From Bailinhaonella thermotolerans (lineage in GTDB: Bacteria > Actinomycetota > Actinomycetes > Streptosporangiales > Streptosporangiaceae): DNA of 64,000 nucleotides. The stretch covers positions 177,586-241,585 of the forward strand of contig NZ_QZEY01000012.1 of the NCBI RefSeq assembly GCF_003594875.1, read 5' to 3'. The notes under the pieces were generated by a model. It saw nothing but the letters and a program-made list of their open reading frames with translations, was not told where the DNA came from and made no database searches. The position numbers and the translations under genes were made by a program. This document shows positions 1 to 7,806 of the stretch, piece after piece. Position 1 is the stretch's first letter; the number at the start of each line of letters is the position of its first letter.

Positions 1-223
1 TGACGCCCAGCTCCTCGGTGTAGCTCTTGGCGGCCTTGAGCTTGGCCGGGGTCCACGCCTTGACGATCGCCGTCGCCTCGGCGGCGCTCTTGGCCAGGGT
101 CACGGTCTTGGTCCGCGGCTTGGCCTGCGCCTCGGCCGTGGTCGTCAGCGATGCGCCGACGACGCCGGACGCGATGACGGCGCCGGCGAGGGGAACGATG
201 GCGCGCTTGGCTCGGGAGTTCAT
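1..223 (-). CDS. Secreted V8-like serine protease, N-terminal part (protease A)
   Basis: Only the first 74 codons are inside the window; the gene runs off the left edge. The protein begins MNSRAKRAIVPLAGAV and continues with a hydrophobic segment, which is a typical signal peptide of about 32 residues. The following TPAKLKAAKSYTEE stretch matches the propeptide of the next paralogue (TPANLKAAKSYTDV). The start at 223 is preceded by AAGGAGCTAC, a strong ribosome binding site identical in layout to the other copies. By homology with the four complete paralogues downstream it should be an exported, zymogen-type trypsin-fold endopeptidase of the COG3591 kind. The catalytic domain itself is not visible here, so activity is inferred. 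Confidence 0.8.
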   Translation of the reverse strand, partial: MNSRAKRAIVPLAGAVIASGVVGASLTTTAEAQAKPRTKTVTLAKSAAEATAIVKAWTPAKLKAAKSYTEELGV

Positions 224-434
224 GTAGCTCCTTGTCCTGTCACGATGCTTGAGGGTGCTCGTGAGCGGTTAAGGTCCTTTTGGACGCTACAAGAAGATCG
301 TCCGGTTTATGGCGATTCCTTGGGGTAGGAGTCCGAACGGCCACCGTCCCGAGATCTTGACGTTACTTGATCTTTAGTCCGTTTTGTCCTATTAGTACGG
401 CTTTCGCGGGGCCTTCCAGGCACGAAAAAAGGGA

Positions 435-459
435 GAGGCCCGGCGGGATGCCGGGCCTC
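435..459 (-). terminator. Rho-independent terminator after protease B
   Basis: A perfect 10-bp stem (435-444 with 450-459, loop GGGAT) is followed on the minus strand by CTCCCTTTTTTCG, a clear T-tract. It lies 35 bases beyond the stop codon of the protease at 494-1576. Confidence 0.85.
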
Positions 460-493
460 GCACCGAGGGGTGAACCAGGTCGCACTACCTGTA

Positions 494-1576
494 CTACTTG
501 GTCCAGAGGTTGGCGGCGTAGTTGTAGACCGCCGCGGTCTGGCCGTCGAAGTACGGGCTGGAGATGTGGTCGTAACGCCCGTTGGCGTCCGTGTCCCACG
601 CCAGGCTGTTGACGCCGACGATGTAACCGGCGCGCTTGCTCTGGTTGTAGTTCTTGATCCAGGGGCCGCCGCTCGCGCCAGGGGTGAAGGCGCACTTGAT
701 GCCGACGTGCTCCTGGGCGTTGAACTTGGCCGCCACCGGCATGGCCTTGCCGGAGCCGTAGCAGCTCTTCATGGTGTGGCCGGAGTACGGCTGGTCGCCG
801 TCGAGGTGCTTGCCGGCCGGGTAGCCGAACGCCCAGACGGTGGACTTGGGGTCCTGGTTCCAGGCGAAGCCCTGGCCGCCGACCTGGTCGCCCAGGCGGA
901 CGCGGACCGGCTTGCCCTTCTCGTCCCGCTGGAGCTTGCCGTTGCGGTCCCAGACGAAGGAGCTGTGGACGTTGACGAACGCGAAGTCGCGGTCGTAGTC
1001 CTCGAACACCTCGAAGTCGGGGTGCAGGTTCAGCGTGTGGCCGACGTAGATGCCGAAGGCAGCCTTGCCGTCCTTGTAGGCCGGGACGAAGACCCAGCGG
1101 TCCGCGAGGCGGTTGGTCTCCGTGTCATAGACGCAGTGACCGGCCGTGGCGACCAGGTTGCGGTACTTCGACTGGATCGAGGAGGCCGAGCACCAGTAGC
1201 GCTGGCCGTTGACCCGGAAGAAGACCTTGCCCACGGTGTAGGGCAGGTTGACGTTGCGGGCGTAGCCACCCGAGGAGCCGCCGGGGGCGCCCGGGGCGAC
1301 GGAGCCGGCGCCGCCGTCCTTGCTGACCTTGCCGGAGCCGGGCTTGAACTTGCCCTTCATGTACACGACGTCCGTGTAGCTCTTGGCGGCCTTGAGGTTG
1401 GCAGGAGTCCAGTACTGCGCCACGGACTGGGCGGCGGCCTCGGAGGAGACCATCGTGATGCGCTTGGGGGCGAACTTGGCGGCGTTCGCGGTGGTGCTGG
1501 TCAGCGTCGCGCCGGCCACGGCGGTGGCGGCCACTGCGCCACCGAGGACGATGGCGCGCCTTGCTCGGGAAGTCAT
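494..1576 (-). CDS. Secreted V8-like serine protease (protease B)
   Basis: A 360-residue exported endopeptidase of the chymotrypsin fold, S1/V8-like group (COG3591). Residues 1-33 form a signal peptide, about 34-105 a propeptide ending in a Gly/Pro/Ser linker, and the catalytic domain follows. The triad is visible as His147 in LVATAGHC, an Asp near 197 in DYDRDFAFVNV, and Ser302 in GASGGPW. Cys129 (YWCSASS) and Cys148 probably form the usual disulfide near the histidine. I chose ATG 1576 because GACAAGGAGCTCA precedes it and every paralogue begins with the same M-[NT]-S-R-A-[RK]-R signature; an upstream in-frame start would add non-homologous residues. It has its own promoter block (1614-1662) and terminator, so it is probably monocistronic. 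Substrate is unknown. Confidence 0.9.
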   Translation of the reverse strand: MTSRARRAIVLGGAVAATAVAGATLTSTTANAAKFAPKRITMVSSEAAAQSVAQYWTPANLKAAKSYTDVVYMKGKFKPGSGKVSKDGGAGSVAPGAPGGSSGGYARNVNLPYTVGKVFFRVNGQRYWCSASSIQSKYRNLVATAGHCVYDTETNRLADRWVFVPAYKDGKAAFGIYVGHTLNLHPDFEVFEDYDRDFAFVNVHSSFVWDRNGKLQRDEKGKPVRVRLGDQVGGQGFAWNQDPKSTVWAFGYPAGKHLDGDQPYSGHTMKSCYGSGKAMPVAAKFNAQEHVGIKCAFTPGASGGPWIKNYNQSKRAGYIVGVNSLAWDTDANGRYDHISSPYFDGQTAAVYNYAANLWTK

Positions 1577-1613
1577 TGAGCTCCTTGTCAGTGTCCTGGG
1601 AACGCCCCGTGCG

Positions 1614-1662
1614 CCCCATGAGTCACTAAAGAGACGGTAAAGAACCGTACTAGAGGAAGATC
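1614..1662 (-). promoter_or_regulatory. Conserved promoter block of protease B
   Basis: Read on the minus strand this holds GATC, then GTACGGTTC (complement of 1642-1650), then CTTTAGTGACTCATGGGG (complement of 1614-1631), ending about 38 bases before the start codon. The same three elements in the same order lie upstream of proteases D and E, which suggests a shared promoter or activator site. No standard -10/-35 was assigned. Confidence 0.55.
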
Positions 1663-1763
1663 CCACTCATCCGGACATTTCGCCTTAAAGTGGATCACTT
1701 CACACCTCGGCGAGATGGATTCGTTATCGGCGTCACGACTCGGTCACGGGGCGATAACGCAGG

Positions 1764-2876
1764 TCAGCCGCTCCTGATCTCGTTGGCCGCCCGGTACACC
1801 GCATACGTGTCCGCGTTGAAGTAGGGCGAGGAGATCCGGTCGTAGCGGCCGTCCGCGTCGCCGTCCCAGGCGAGGCTGTTGACGCCGTTGAGGTAACCGA
1901 CCTTGGTGGCCGGGTTGTACGAGATGAGCCAGGGACCCCCACTCGCCCCCTTGGTGAAGGAGCACGGGATGCCCAGGCCGAGGTCGAGCTTGTACGCCGG
2001 GGCCGGCCGCATCGATCCGCTCGCGCCCGAGCACGACTTGATCACCTTGCCGTCGTACGGGGCCGAGCCGTTCGGGTGCTGGCCGGCGGGGTAGCCGAAG
2101 GCGTGCACGGCGACCTTCGAGCCCCTGTTCCAGGCGATGCCCTGCCCGTCCACGTTGTCGCCGAGCCGTCCCGCGGAGCGCGTCTTGCCCCCGGACCAGC
2201 GGACGCCGTCGTGCACGGACACGAACGCGTAGTCGTAGTCGTAGTCGGCGCCGCCCCAGAACTCACCGTGCAGGCTGAGCGTGTGGCCGACGTATATGCC
2301 GTAGGGCGACTTGCCCTCGGAGTAGGCGGGAATGAAGACCCAGGACTTCACGGGCTCGCGCCTCACCGCGTCGAACGCGCAGTGCGCGGCGGTGGCGACC
2401 ATGTTGCGGTGCTTGGCCTGCAACGCGATCGCGGAGCACCAGAACTCCCGGTTCCCGATCTCGAAGAACACCTTGCCCGCGCTGGCCGGCGCCGGGACCC
2501 GCTTGCCCGTCAGCGGCTCCGCCGTCATGCCGCGTTGCGGCTTGGGCGCGGACGCCGGTGGCACGGACGACTGGGCCGCCCCGGTCGCGGGGTTCTGGGA
2601 GGACTTCACGGCGGACGGCGCTGACGCCGTCCGGGCGGCGGGAACGGCTCCCGCCGCGTAGCTGGTGGCCCGCTTGAGCTTGGTGGGGTTCCAGCGCTGG
2701 ATGATCTTCTGCGCGTCGGCGGGGGTCGGCGCCATCGGCAGGCTCTTGACCACCTCGGCCCGCCGTACGGCGGGCGCGTTCGAGGTCGTGCCGGAGGCGG
2801 CCGGCGCCGCGACCACGCCGACAGCGACGATCGCCCCGGCCAGGGGCAGCGTCCAGCGGCGTGCTCGGGGGTGCAT
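1764..2876 (-). CDS. Secreted V8-like serine protease, divergent copy (protease C)
   Basis: A 370-residue paralogue of the array. It has a signal peptide (about 1-30, ending in APAASG), a long Ala/Pro/Ser-rich propeptide and linker (about 45-130), and the trypsin-like domain. The histidine sits in MVATAAHC rather than the ATAGHC of its neighbours, the aspartate in DYDYDYAFVSV, and the serine in GASGGPW. The start at 2876 is preceded by GAGGTAGCACG. It is the most diverged copy and lacks the shared promoter block: only 117 bases separate it from the next gene, and these hold that gene's terminator. It therefore either has a different promoter or depends on read-through. A secreted peptidase is well supported, the substrate is not known. 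Confidence 0.87.
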   Translation of the reverse strand: MHPRARRWTLPLAGAIVAVGVVAAPAASGTTSNAPAVRRAEVVKSLPMAPTPADAQKIIQRWNPTKLKRATSYAAGAVPAARTASAPSAVKSSQNPATGAAQSSVPPASAPKPQRGMTAEPLTGKRVPAPASAGKVFFEIGNREFWCSAIALQAKHRNMVATAAHCAFDAVRREPVKSWVFIPAYSEGKSPYGIYVGHTLSLHGEFWGGADYDYDYAFVSVHDGVRWSGGKTRSAGRLGDNVDGQGIAWNRGSKVAVHAFGYPAGQHPNGSAPYDGKVIKSCSGASGSMRPAPAYKLDLGLGIPCSFTKGASGGPWLISYNPATKVGYLNGVNSLAWDGDADGRYDRISSPYFNADTYAVYRAANEIRSG

Positions 2877-2920
2877 CGTGCTACCTCAGGCTGTGAAGAT
2901 CATCTTTCTCATGGAAGGAA

Positions 2921-2950
2921 AACGGGGTCCGGCAGGAGCCGGACCCCGTT
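2921..2950 (-). terminator. Hairpin terminator after protease D
   Basis: A perfect 13-bp stem (2921-2933 with 2938-2950, loop AGGA) lies 44 bases past the stop of the gene at 2994-4265. On the minus strand it is followed by TTCCTTCCATGAG, a weak T-rich tail. Confidence 0.75.
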
Positions 2951-2993
2951 CCCAGGGATTCCTTTGGATCAGAAGATCCGTGGAAAACCTTGA

Positions 2994-4265
2994 CTACTTG
3001 GTGCCGATGGACGGGCCGCGGCCGCCGAGCTCCTTGGCGATGGCCGGCGTCCACAGGTTGGCCGCGTAGCTGTAGACGGCAGCGGTCTCGCCGTCGAAGT
3101 ACGGGCTGGAGTTGTGGTCGTAACGGCCGTTGCCGTCGGTGTCCCAGGCGAGGCTGTTGACACCGTTGATGTAGCCGACCCGCTTCTTCTGGTCGTAGTT
3201 CATCAGCCAGGGGCCACCGGACGCGCCGCCGGTCATCGGGCACTTGATCCCGATGTGCTCCTGAACGTTGAACTTCGCCGCCGCCGGCATCGCCTTGGAG
3301 GTGCCGTAGCAGTACTTCATCGTGCGGCCCGAGAACGGCGTGTCGCCGTCCGGGTGCGCACCCTGCGGGTAGCCGAAGGTGAAGTAGGTGCGCTTGGCCG
3401 GCTGGTTCCAGGCGAGGCCCGAGCCACCGACGTTGTCACCCAGGCGACCGAGGTCGGCCAGGTAGATGCCGGCCTCGTAGAGGGCCTTCTTGTCGGCCGG
3501 CAGCTTCTCCCACTCGGAGGCGGGGATGCCGGACACGCCACCCGGCGACTCGTCGGTCTTGAGGATGTACCCGTGCACCGGGACGGTGCCGTTGTACACG
3601 TTGACGAACGCGTAGTCGCGGTCGTAGTCCTCGAAGACGTCGTAGTCGGGGTGCATGTTGAGCATGCGGCCGACGTAGAAGCCGAAGGGGGCCTTGCCCT
3701 TGCCGTCCTCGAACCAGTCCTCGATCTTGGTGGCGTCCCACGAGGAGGGGACGAACATCCAGAAGTCGGCCGCGGCGTTCTCGTCCGTGTCGTACGCGCA
3801 GTGACCGGCCGTGGCGACCAGGTTGCGGTACTTGGACTGCACCGAGGAGGCCGAGCACCAGTAGGGCTGGCCCTTGATCTCGAAGTAGACCTTGCCCACG
3901 GAGTAAGGCAGGTTCACGTGCTTGGCCGCGGCCGACGGCTTGCTGTTCTCGCCGCCGATCGGGGGGACGCTGCCGCCGCCACCCGGCGTGCCGGTGATCT
4001 TACCGGTCTTGCCGAACTGGCCCTTCTTCAGCTCAGCGTCGTTGTCGAAGTACTTCGCGTTGACAAGGTTCGCGCCCTTGTTCGCGGTCCACCAGTTGAC
4101 GACCTTGGCGGCGTCAGTGCTGCTGGCCGCCATGGGGAGGGCGTCGGCCTTGCCCTTCGGCAGCGGCGCCGCAGACGCGGTGCCGGCCATGGTGGCGCCA
4201 ATCATGGCGGAGACGGCGACCGCCCCGCCCAGGGGGAGCACCAGGCGCCTTGCTCGGGAGTTCAT
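2994..4265 (-). CDS. Secreted V8-like serine protease with an insertion (protease D)
   Basis: A 423-residue secreted protease, the longest of the array. It has a signal peptide (1-32), a propeptide to about residue 112 with a GTPGGGG linker, then the catalytic domain with His155 (LVATAGHC), an Asp in DYDRDYAFVNV and a Ser in GASGGPW. Compared with protease B it carries about 45 extra residues between the aspartate and the conserved LGDN motif (including EWEKLPADKKALYEAG), predicted to be a helical surface insertion, plus a short C-terminal extension. The start at 4265 follows CAAGGAGCTAC. It has its own promoter block (4301-4346) and terminator. The insertion may alter substrate access or calcium binding; that is inference. 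Confidence 0.9.
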   Translation of the reverse strand: MNSRARRLVLPLGGAVAVSAMIGATMAGTASAAPLPKGKADALPMAASSTDAAKVVNWWTANKGANLVNAKYFDNDAELKKGQFGKTGKITGTPGGGGSVPPIGGENSKPSAAAKHVNLPYSVGKVYFEIKGQPYWCSASSVQSKYRNLVATAGHCAYDTDENAAADFWMFVPSSWDATKIEDWFEDGKGKAPFGFYVGRMLNMHPDYDVFEDYDRDYAFVNVYNGTVPVHGYILKTDESPGGVSGIPASEWEKLPADKKALYEAGIYLADLGRLGDNVGGSGLAWNQPAKRTYFTFGYPQGAHPDGDTPFSGRTMKYCYGTSKAMPAAAKFNVQEHIGIKCPMTGGASGGPWLMNYDQKKRVGYINGVNSLAWDTDGNGRYDHNSSPYFDGETAAVYSYAANLWTPAIAKELGGRGPSIGTK

Positions 4266-4300
4266 GTAGCTCCTTGCGCTGTCGTGAGACGTCACTTACG

Positions 4301-4346
4301 TCCCATGCGTCAGTAAAGGGATGACCAGGAACGTACATGGTGGATC
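4301..4346 (-). promoter_or_regulatory. Conserved promoter block of protease D
   Basis: On the minus strand GATC (4343-4346), GTACGTTCC (4328-4336) and CTTTACTGACGCATGGGA (4301-4318) occur in the same order and spacing as upstream of proteases B and E. The block ends about 36 bases before the start codon. Confidence 0.55.
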
Positions 4347-4710
4347 TTGGTCCATGTAGGGCAGATCCACTTGAATCCCGAAAGTTCGCCAGCCTGATAC
4401 CGGGCCGTTACAAGGGTTTCCGAAGCGAACTTGTGTGACCAAGGGGGCATCTGTGGGCACATCCCCGCAGGTCAAGGATGATCTACCCGTGGTCGCCGGC
4501 ACCCCCCGAGCGGCGTCGGACAGCACAGAACGTGACAGTTCAAACGTGACCTACGTCACACTGCCCTCAGGAGCCCTTCGGGTCCCTCAGATCCTTGGAC
4601 GGGAGCACCCGTCCCTCCCGTTCCATCCGGTTTCAGATTTTTTCCACCAACTTCGCCCGAGCCGGCCGCCCACTCGGCTACCCTCCTGGCCGCCCGCGCG
4701 ACAGCCGTAC

Positions 4711-4740
4711 ATATATAGGGACAAGCCCCTATATATAGGG
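4711..4740. repeat. AT-rich palindrome CCCTATATATAGGG with a degenerate upstream copy
   Basis: Positions 4727-4740 form a perfect 14-base palindrome, CCCTATATATAGGG. A second half, ATATATAGGGACA, occurs at 4711-4723 and again at 4731-4743, exactly 20 bases apart, so the two sites lie on the same helix face; 4711-4720 also pairs with 4727-4736. Such an A+T island is exceptional in this GC-rich window. It looks like a dimeric operator or a promoter for an unseen transcript. No regulator is adjacent. Confidence 0.5.
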
Positions 4741-4746
4741 ACACAC

Positions 4747-4779
4747 AGACAGGGCCCGGCACGAAGCCGGGCCCTGTCT
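4747..4779 (-). terminator. Hairpin terminator after protease E
   Basis: A perfect 14-bp stem (4747-4760 with 4766-4779, loop ACGAA) lies 73 bases beyond the stop codon of protease E. It has no T-tract but a very stable stem. Confidence 0.7.
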
Positions 4780-4851
4780 TCCTGAGGTGTTCCCCCTGGT
4801 GTCCCCTGGTGTCCCCTGCGGGGCGCGCCCGCGGGGTCCGGGGAGGAGCGT

Positions 4852-5898
4852 CTACTTGGGGCGCTTCCGGGTGGCCGTCTTGTAGACGGCGTGGGTCTCG
4901 CCGTTGAAGTACGACGTGGAGGCGCGGTCGTAGCGGCCGTTCCCGTCGGTGTCCCAGGCGAGGCTCACGACGCCGTTGAGGTATCCGCGGCCGGTGGCGT
5001 TGCGGTAGCCGGCGAGGAGGGGGCCGCCGCTGCCGCCCGCGGTGAACGCGCACCGCAGGCCGATGTGGCGCTCGACCTTGAACTTCTTCACCTTGGGCAT
5101 CGCGGCCGTGGTGCCGTAGCACCACTTGACGGTGTGGCCGGAGTACGGCCGGTCGCCGTCGGGGTGCGGCCCGGCGGGGTAACCGAAGGCGAAGACCGTG
5201 ACCTTCGCGCTCCTGTTCCAGGTGAGGCCCTGGGCGCCGACCACGTCGCCGAGGCGGCGGTGCCTGGTCGCGGTGAGGTCGCGGGTGACGTTGACGAACG
5301 CGTAGTCGTAGTCGTAGTCCGACCGCTTCACGTAGTCGTCGTCGGCGTTGAAGCGCGCGGCCGCGTAGACGCCGTACGGGGCCTTGTCCTGGCGGTACCC
5401 GGGGACGAAGATCCAGTCCTCGGCCCAGCGCCTGGTGTCGGTGTCGTAGACGCAGTGGCCGGCGGTCGCCACCAGCGAGCGGTCCGGGGCGTTCACCGAG
5501 CTCGCGGAGCACCAGTACAGCCGCGGATCGCCGGCGAACCTGAAGAAGACCTTGCCGGTCGTGCGGGGCGGGCTCACGTCCTTGCCCTTGCCGGGCGAGG
5601 AGGGCCCGCCCGGCGGCACCGAGCCGGGCGGGCCGTCGGGGGCGACCGCCCGCGCGGGCGCGGGCCGCGCGCCGTCCGCCGCCGCCCCGGCGCTCAGGGT
5701 CTCGGTGCGGCTCTGGGCCGCGCGCATCCGTGCGGCGGTCCAGAACGCGCGGGCCTTCTCCGCGTCGCCCGCCGCCCGGACCTGGACCTCGTCCGCGGCC
5801 ACGGCGTGAGCCGCGCCGGTGAGGGGTGCGCCGGCCAGGCCGGACGCGGCGAACGCGCCCGCGAGGGGGATGGCCAGGCGTCGTGCTCGGGTACCCAT
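4852..5898 (-). CDS. Secreted V8-like serine protease (protease E)
   Basis: A 348-residue exported protease of the same paralogous family. The signal peptide covers about 1-32 (MGTRARRLAIPLAGAF, ending near AAHA), the propeptide runs to about 110, then the trypsin-like domain follows with His in LVATAGHC, Asp in DYDYDYAFVNV and Ser in GGSGGPL. The last motif differs from the GASGGPW of the other four, so the residue lining S1 may differ. Start 5898 is chosen from the conserved M-G-T-R-A-R-R opening and the upstream GAAGGGAACC; a longer frame upstream has no homology to the paralogues. It has its own promoter block and terminator and is likely monocistronic. Confidence 0.88.
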   Translation of the reverse strand: MGTRARRLAIPLAGAFAASGLAGAPLTGAAHAVAADEVQVRAAGDAEKARAFWTAARMRAAQSRTETLSAGAAADGARPAPARAVAPDGPPGSVPPGGPSSPGKGKDVSPPRTTGKVFFRFAGDPRLYWCSASSVNAPDRSLVATAGHCVYDTDTRRWAEDWIFVPGYRQDKAPYGVYAAARFNADDDYVKRSDYDYDYAFVNVTRDLTATRHRRLGDVVGAQGLTWNRSAKVTVFAFGYPAGPHPDGDRPYSGHTVKWCYGTTAAMPKVKKFKVERHIGLRCAFTAGGSGGPLLAGYRNATGRGYLNGVVSLAWDTDGNGRYDRASTSYFNGETHAVYKTATRKRPK

Positions 5899-5936
5899 GC
5901 GGTTCCCTTCTCTGCCGTCGTGAGACGCCTCTCGCG

Positions 5937-5982
5937 CCCCATTCGCCCGTGAAGAAATGATGAGAACCGTACTGAATGGATC
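5937..5982 (-). promoter_or_regulatory. Conserved promoter block of protease E
   Basis: On the minus strand GATC (5979-5982), GTACGGTTC (5964-5972) and CTTCACGGGCGAATGGGG (5937-5954) match the blocks before proteases B and D. The distance to the start codon (about 38 bases) is also the same. Confidence 0.55.
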
Positions 5983-6274
5983 TTGCCGGAGATGGGGGAA
6001 ATCTTGGGATAAGCCGAAAATGCATCCCCTCGGTATGAGTTCGTTATTCGGAGACCCGCCGCACTTGATCGCGTATTTCGACATCCGCCCAGGTAGAGGC
6101 ACGACAGCCGATCGCGGAATCAGACGTGGAGCGGAATTCACCGGCAATGGCCGCGCGCGGGAATCATTCCGTCATTGCTCTACACCCTTAACGGCCGTCC
6201 ACTCTTCTCGCATTCACCCTTTCCCATCACACCCTTCCCGTACGGCACAGCGGTGCGCGGCGGAAGCCCAGGTC

Positions 6275-6293
6275 AACCGAATGGCGTTCGGTT
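6275..6293. promoter_or_regulatory. Operator-like inverted repeat before the thiolase-like gene
   Basis: AACCGAA (6275-6281) and TTCGGTT (6287-6293) form a perfect 7-bp inverted repeat with a 5-base spacer, 38 bases before the GTG start at 6331. The size and position fit a TetR- or MarR-type operator. It is unrelated to the CAAG palindromes found elsewhere in this window. Confidence 0.45.
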
Positions 6294-6330
6294 AGCATGG
6301 CGGCACAGGCCCCCGACCGGAGGTGTTCGC

Positions 6331-7794
6331 GTGCCGATCGATCCACGTACGCCGGTTCTCGTCGGCGTCGCCCAGCACACCGTCCGCGACCGGCCCGGCC
6401 CGGAACCGCTCGACCTGTGGGAGCGGGTCGCGCGGGAGGCCGCCGAGGACGCGGGCGCGCCCGGGCTGCTCGGGCGGCTGGGCTCGGTGCAGGTCGTCTA
6501 CACCGAGTCCTGGCAGTACGACGACCCGTGCGGGCGGCTGGCCGAGCGGATCGGGGCGCCGCCCGGGCACCGGCGCTACTCCACCGTCAGCGGCACCGCC
6601 CCCCACGTGCTCATCGGCGACGCCGCCGCCCGGATCGCCGCCGGGGAACTGGACGCGGCCCTCGTCACCGGGGCCGAGGCGCTCGCCACCCGCCGCGAGC
6701 TGCGCCGGGCCGGAGAGCACGCCCGGTGGAGTCACGCGGCCGACCCCAAGCCGCCGTACGGCTGGGAGCGGCCCCCGGCCGAGACCGAGCTCGCCCACGG
6801 GCTGATCCTGCCGGTGCACACGTACGCGATGCTCGACACCGCCCGCCGGGCCAGGACCGGGGAGACCCTGGATCGGGAGCGCGCGGACCGGGGCGCGCTG
6901 ATGGCGGGCATGACGCGGGTCGCCGCGGCCAACCCGCACGCCTGGTTCCCGCACGAGCGCACGCCGGAGGAGCTGGTGACGCCGTCGCCGGAGAACCGGA
7001 TCGTGGGCTGGCCGTACACCAAGCGCACGGTGGCGGTCATGGAGGTGGACATGGCCGCGGCGGTGATCCTGGTGAGCGCCGGGCTGGCCGACGCCCTCGG
7101 GATCGCCGAGGACAGGCGCGTCCACCTGCGCGGCTGGGCCTACGCCGAGGACACCTGGGAGGTCGCCGCCCGTCCCGTGCCGGGCTCGTCCCCGGCGATG
7201 CGGGCGGCGGCGCGGGCCGCGTTCGCGCGATCGGGCGTCGGGCCGGAGGACCTGACGGCGCTGGACCTCTACAGTTGCTTCGCCGTGGCGGTGCGGTTCG
7301 CGTGCGAGGCGACCGGCCTGTCCCCCGCGGACCCGCGCGGCGTCACCGTCACCGGCGGCCTGCCGTACGCCGGGGGGCCGGGGAGCGCGTACGTCCTCCA
7401 CTCGACCGCGGCGATGGCCGGGCGGTTGCGGGCGGCCGGGGGGCACGGGCTGGTCACCGGGGTCGGGATGCACATGACCAAGCACGCCTACGCCGTCTGG
7501 TCCACCGAGCCCGGCGGTTCCGGGGAGTACTCCGCCGAGCCCGTCCACCGCGCCGAGCCCGTGCCGATCCGCGACGTGTACGAGGGACCGGCCGGGGTGG
7601 TCGCGTACACCGTGGCGCACGGCCGCGACGGGGCCCCCGAGGTGGGGCTGCTGGCGGTGGAACTGCCAGGCGGGGACCGCGCGTACGCCCACGTGCGCGA
7701 CGCGGACCTGATCGCCGACGCGGAGTCCCGCGAGCTGGTCGGCCAGAAGGTACGGCTCGCGCCCGACGGGGCGGTCAACGTCGCGACCTGGTGA
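6331..7794 (+). CDS. Thiolase-like protein type 1 (SCP2-thiolase fold with extra C-terminal domain)
   Basis: A 487-residue thiolase-superfamily protein annotated in relatives as acetyl-CoA acetyltransferase. Residues 1-380 carry the thiolase fold (VPIDPRTPVLVGVAQHTV at the start, GGLPYAGGPGSAYVLHSTAAMAG near 350) and the last 90 or so the additional C-terminal domain typical of TLP1 proteins. The nucleophilic cysteine of true thiolases is absent: the loop reads YSTVSGTAPHVLIGDAA. It may therefore be a non-thiolytic acyl-CoA-binding or aldol-type enzyme. The GTG start follows CCGGAGGTGTTCGC. It stands alone, with an inverted-repeat operator upstream. The physiological substrate is unknown. Confidence 0.8.
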   Translation: MPIDPRTPVLVGVAQHTVRDRPGPEPLDLWERVAREAAEDAGAPGLLGRLGSVQVVYTESWQYDDPCGRLAERIGAPPGHRRYSTVSGTAPHVLIGDAAARIAAGELDAALVTGAEALATRRELRRAGEHARWSHAADPKPPYGWERPPAETELAHGLILPVHTYAMLDTARRARTGETLDRERADRGALMAGMTRVAAANPHAWFPHERTPEELVTPSPENRIVGWPYTKRTVAVMEVDMAAAVILVSAGLADALGIAEDRRVHLRGWAYAEDTWEVAARPVPGSSPAMRAAARAAFARSGVGPEDLTALDLYSCFAVAVRFACEATGLSPADPRGVTVTGGLPYAGGPGSAYVLHSTAAMAGRLRAAGGHGLVTGVGMHMTKHAYAVWSTEPGGSGEYSAEPVHRAEPVPIRDVYEGPAGVVAYTVAHGRDGAPEVGLLAVELPGGDRAYAHVRDADLIADAESRELVGQKVRLAPDGAVNVATW

Positions 7795-7806
7795 CCGGCG
7801 CGGCGG

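Larger units (their letters stand above)
4266..4851. other. 586-base intergenic region between proteases D and E
   Basis: No convincing gene is seen; short open frames here lack ribosome sites and sensible composition. From the D side outwards it holds the conserved promoter block (4301-4346), about 360 bases of unassigned sequence, a striking AT-rich palindrome (4711-4740) and the terminator of protease E (4747-4779). Confidence 0.7.
5899..6330. other. 432-base divergent intergenic region
   Basis: This separates the leftward protease E from the rightward thiolase-like gene. It contains the protease promoter block (5937-5982) and an inverted repeat (6275-6293) before the thiolase. The stretch 6000-6270 is less GC-rich than the coding DNA and holds no supported gene. 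Confidence 0.65.

Noticed and set aside
4435..4785. A small plus-strand gene between proteases D and E
   Set aside because: The frame ends in the palindrome and terminator hairpin, lacks a ribosome site and has no protein-like pattern.
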